Shown in pieces: positions 17,716 through 20,580 of a stretch of 20,580 nucleotides of DNA. Source of the stretch: Larix sibirica (lineage: Eukaryota > Streptophyta > Pinopsida > Pinales > Pinaceae). Location: contig NWUY0300015734.1 in the NCBI GenBank assembly GCA_004151065.3, positions 37,427 through 58,006 on the forward strand, in the 5' to 3' direction. The position numbers and the translations under genes were made by a program. Position 1 is the stretch's first letter, and the number at the start of each line of letters is the position of its first letter. The notes beneath the pieces are model-generated. The model was not told where the DNA came from, did no database searches, and saw only the letters and a list, made by a program, of their open reading frames with translations.

Positions 17716-20365
17716 ATGTCGACCTCCACAACTCCCAAAACGAGAAAAAAGACCAATGTGGTGAAGCTAGTAGAGACACCTGTCATAGAGATGGACACCA
17801 GAGTAGACATCCAAGGGAAACTGCTGGGCCAAGTGCTAGTGATGATGTTCATAGATTTCAATTTGTAGGACAATACAACATTTCCCAACCTTCACCGATC
17901 GGAGTATGCGGTGGTTTGGTAGAACAATGACAGTTCAGAGTTCATCACCAGGAAGTGGGTGAAGAAGTTGTATTATGTCGTTGTTGGAAGTGCCATATTT
18001 CAGGTGTGGGTATAGTATCATGAGGTGCATAAGGTTTTTGTTGAGAAAGCTACATGGAGGCTACCTGTGGTTGGATCATTCCTACGGTATTGATGAAGCC
18101 CTAATTCGAAAAGTAAGTGGCTTGCTGAATAAAGGAGAAGACCTCGGAGAAGAAACCAGAGCGCACAATCTCTGGGCATCAGAGGCCTACCAAAAATATG
18201 GTACACACAAAGGTAGTAGAGACGTGGTCATATCCACCATTAAAGAGAATGCAATTCAATTTGCCACACAAGTGATAGCGGGGAAGGTGGTATGTAAGTG
18301 CCACAAGGAAGAGTGCCCAGTGGGTGTGTTGTTTGCCACAGATAGATGTACCCAAAGAATTAGAATGAATTGGGTAAGATATTTATTGCAATATTTCATC
18401 GAATATTTCCTGGAGATGCAGGATTTTGACAATTTTTTTCATTTTAGTTGGGTCTTGCTCATCAACGCAGTGATTGTTTGGAAGCCACCTGAGTGGCCAC
18501 AGTTTGAAACCAAGGTGTCCAAGGATTTCCTAGCGCCACTCAATAGGTATCACATTCCAAAACTGGTACACATACATGATTCGAGTTACTGCTGAATCAT
18601 ACTAGATTCCCTCCTACTTGACAGACAAGTATGAGTCCGCGGTATGATTTTCCATGGATGCGCACAACATGTTTATCTCACCATGCAGGAAGTCCTATGA
18701 CATGACATAGATTATGTCCTTCTATATTAATGAAGAATACATTAAGGATTGGATGGAGAACTGGCCACCAAAGTACGAACTTCTACTCAACTTCGATGTT
18801 CAGATATTGGACACTACTAAGGGCTAGAAAAACAAAAATAATACTGACCTGAAAGGCACTACGATTCACGACTCACCCAAGCTGCAAGAAAAGAGGAAGA
18901 AGAATGAACAAGAAGGAATTCCAGGAAGCGTCGTACTTCAGGAGAAGTAGAGTCACAAGCTCATTTTATCCTTAGATACTAAGGAGTAGGAGGAGCAAGA
19001 GGTGCATGAACAACAAGAGCAACATCAAGAGCAGGAACAATATGAAGGCCTGTGCCCCTTCACCAAAGGGGTAGAGAGATTGGACACAACCCTTTAGTGA
19101 GAAGAAAGGGTAGGTTAGACCCTTTAGTGAGAAGAAAGGGTAGGTTAGACAAGAGTTATCACTCCAAAAGATAATAAGTACAATTGAAGTCAACCTAGAC
19201 TCATAGTAGGTACTTCAATTGGATTCGGCCAAGAATATTGTCAAGCTAAAAAGTAGATTGCAGTTGGACAACTTGATCCAAGGAGCTTCAAGTATGGAAG
19301 TTGAAAACACTATGTGAGAATTGGTGTAGGACACTGAGCAACAAAGGAGGCATGATGTAGAATAGAGGGTGCTAAGTATCGACACCCAAGTCATTATAGT
19401 CAAGGAAGAAAAAGATTCTACATCTCTAGTACAAAGATGTACTGGGTTTCAATTCAACCTGTCGCAGGTACCATTCCAAAAAATTCAGGACTATATGGTT
19501 GTCTTAACACAAGAGATGGGTGTGATCCAGTTGGATTTGAGTTGTGCATACAACGGGATACAATAGAAGCATGCAACGGAAGTGGCTGCACGTACATCCA
19601 TGGAAATGACAGTAGAGAATATGTATCTCATTGTACGAGAAGAAGCACAATCTAAAACAATTGTACCATAACTAGTTGAGCAATAGTGCGAGGAAGGTAA
19701 GACACTGATCACAGGACTACGTGCCCAAAACACAATCTTGAAAGAATAATTGAAGACCAAGGAGACTCCAGAGGATGCTGAAATGAAGAAGCATATCATG
19801 TAGGACGAAGAAACATTTCAAAGAGCCAAGGACCAATTCCAAGGCATGGCGAAGTTGGTTAACACTAGCTTCAACTTATGGACATACTTGTAGGAGCCGC
19901 TAGAGGTCACTCAGAAAGAGGAGCATACTAGAATGCTGGAGGATTAGGTGAAAACGAAAAAGAAGTCAGTCAGTATCCTACCTGTGTCTAAGCACATGGA
20001 AGCAATGAAAGAAATATCGGCCATAACAAAGGAGATAGCCACCAGCTGCGTCGAGCAACAACAAGTCACTGCGCAGATCATGGATCTCCAAGAACAATCC
20101 AAAGCGTAGTATCAGAAGGTAGTCGAGGTGCATGACAAGTCCAAGAAGGATATTGAGTTGGGAGAGTCCAAGATACCACAACCACAATCTGTGACGTTGG
20201 AGAAGACTGTCAAATTCAACATTGATTTTGAACATCTGATAGAGGTAGTAGGACAACTAGAGGTGCATGTATCTGACTTCACTGCGTAGATTACCTCAGT
20301 GTTTCCTTCGGTCCAGTAGGAGATATTCAAGGATTTAAGAGTGGATTGGGACGAGCCACAACATA
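17716..20365 (+). pseudogene. Accessory ORF downstream of integrase, copy 2, unknown function
   Basis: This is the homologue of 11970-14610. ATG at 17716 (MSTSTTPKTRKKTNV...) is in the frame that also runs back through the tandem repeat to 17617, so an upstream start is possible. RKWVKKL leads, after a frame change near 17970, to LLEVPYFR and a long open part (17975-18595) with LIRKVSGLLNKGEDLG, VCKCHKEECPVGVLFATDRC, MNWVRYLLQYF and a hydrophobic HFSWVLLINAVIVW. Then, in another frame, come ESY*IPSYLTDKYESAV, SMDAHNMFISPCR (18651-18690) and MENWPPKYELL. The rest (about 18840-20330) is rich in Gln, Glu and Lys and looks like coiled coil. The final frame passes DWDEP and SVGGML across the polypurine tract into the LTR. 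No known domain is recognised. Confidence 0.6.
19091..19150 (+). repeat. Perfect 30-bp tandem duplication
   Basis: Bases 19091-19120 are repeated exactly at 19121-19150. Each unit contains CCCTTT and AAAGGG nine bases apart, able to form a short hairpin. The length is a multiple of three, so the frame is kept. Perfect identity in otherwise heavily mutated sequence indicates a recent local duplication by slippage, or an assembly effect. Confidence 0.9.
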
Positions 20366-20377
20366 GTGTTGGGGGCA
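20366..20377 (+). other. 3' polypurine tract, copy 2
   Basis: GTGTTGGGGGCA directly precedes the LTR start and corresponds to 14611-14621, with one purine changed to C. Confidence 0.55.
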
Positions 20378-20580
20378 TGTTGGTGCCCAAGTTTTGGATC
20401 AATTGCACTACACACCGATTTCAGTTACGCAGGGCACCAATTTCAATTAGAAACTGTGTGCCACCAACAGTTTGCAGTTTTCGGAACCTTAGCCTATATA
20501 AGGCCTATTTTGTAAAGGGTTTGGGTTCTGCAGTAGGTTTTGATGGATTGGTCAGTTCTGAGTTTGGGTTGTAATCAACT
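20378..20580 (+). repeat. 3' LTR, copy 2, cut by the window end
   Basis: It starts TGTTGGTGCCCAAG and aligns with 77 and 14622 for the first 150 bases. It then diverges, with different sequence after TTTGTAAAGGG. Only 203 bases are in the window. Together with the preceding PPT it marks the 3' end of the block 3 element. Confidence 0.8.
20495..20503 (+). promoter_or_regulatory. TATA box of the 20378 LTR
   Basis: TATATAAGG sits in CCTATATAAGGCC, the positional equivalent of 227 and 14761, with one base changed but still a good TATA match. Confidence 0.65.

Noticed and set aside
17547-17930. A 127-residue Cys/Glu/Arg-rich frame over the tandem repeat
   Set aside because: It is an alternative frame of the repeat; the accessory ORF frame (through 17716) is supported by homology to block 2.
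1-20580. tRNA, rRNA, CRISPR or bacterial gene content
   Set aside because: Nothing resembling these was seen; all coding signals are plant-type LTR retrotransposon and every recognisable domain is on the + strand.

Overview
The window looks like intergenic DNA from a land-plant nuclear genome, probably a large, repeat-rich one. The base composition is AT-leaning and no intact host gene is visible. Essentially everything recognisable is decayed Ty3/gypsy (Metaviridae-type) LTR retrotransposon, all on the + strand and crowded with stop codons. The species cannot be named from sequence alone. A tRNA-Asp-type primer site, a D-L-G/D-V-G protease motif, no visible chromodomain and a long extra ORF downstream of integrase together resemble the Athila/Tat (OTA) side of plant Ty3/gypsy elements. 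That placement is inference.

Layout. Two single N bases, at 5187 and 14963, sit exactly where element structure breaks, so the window reads as three blocks. Block 1 (1-5186): 76 bases of flank, a 5' LTR (77-764), a primer binding site (from 767), an untranslated leader, gag (about 1910-3386), protease (about 3644-4206), a second Gag-like segment (about 4290-4912), and a pre-RT tail that ends abruptly. Block 2 (5188-14962): it starts again inside gag and runs through gag, protease, second Gag-like segment, reverse transcriptase, RNase H, integrase, a spacer of about 850 bases, a long accessory ORF (11970 to about 14600), a polypurine tract and the first half of a 3' LTR. Block 3 (14964-20580): it starts inside the RT/RNase H junction and runs through RNase H, integrase, spacer, a 24-bp tandem repeat, a second copy of the accessory ORF (17716 to about 20377), a polypurine tract and the start of another 3' LTR.

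Together the three copies define one family of about 12 kb: LTR - PBS(Asp) - leader - Gag with five CCHC knuckle positions and a Gly/Arg stretch - protease - second Gag-like segment - RT - RNase H - integrase - spacer with TATA-like boxes - accessory ORF with a globular N-terminal half and a charged, helical C-terminal half - PPT - LTR. No copy could make functional proteins as read, although the RT YLDD box and one integrase DDE triad survive. Stops are mostly TAG/TAA at Gln codons, as expected from deamination of methylated cytosine.

The most notable points are the Gag-like segment between protease and RT, the five-knuckle Gag, the unidentified accessory ORF whose frame runs over the polypurine tract into the LTR, and the two N-marked joins, which make the apparent tandem arrangement suspect.
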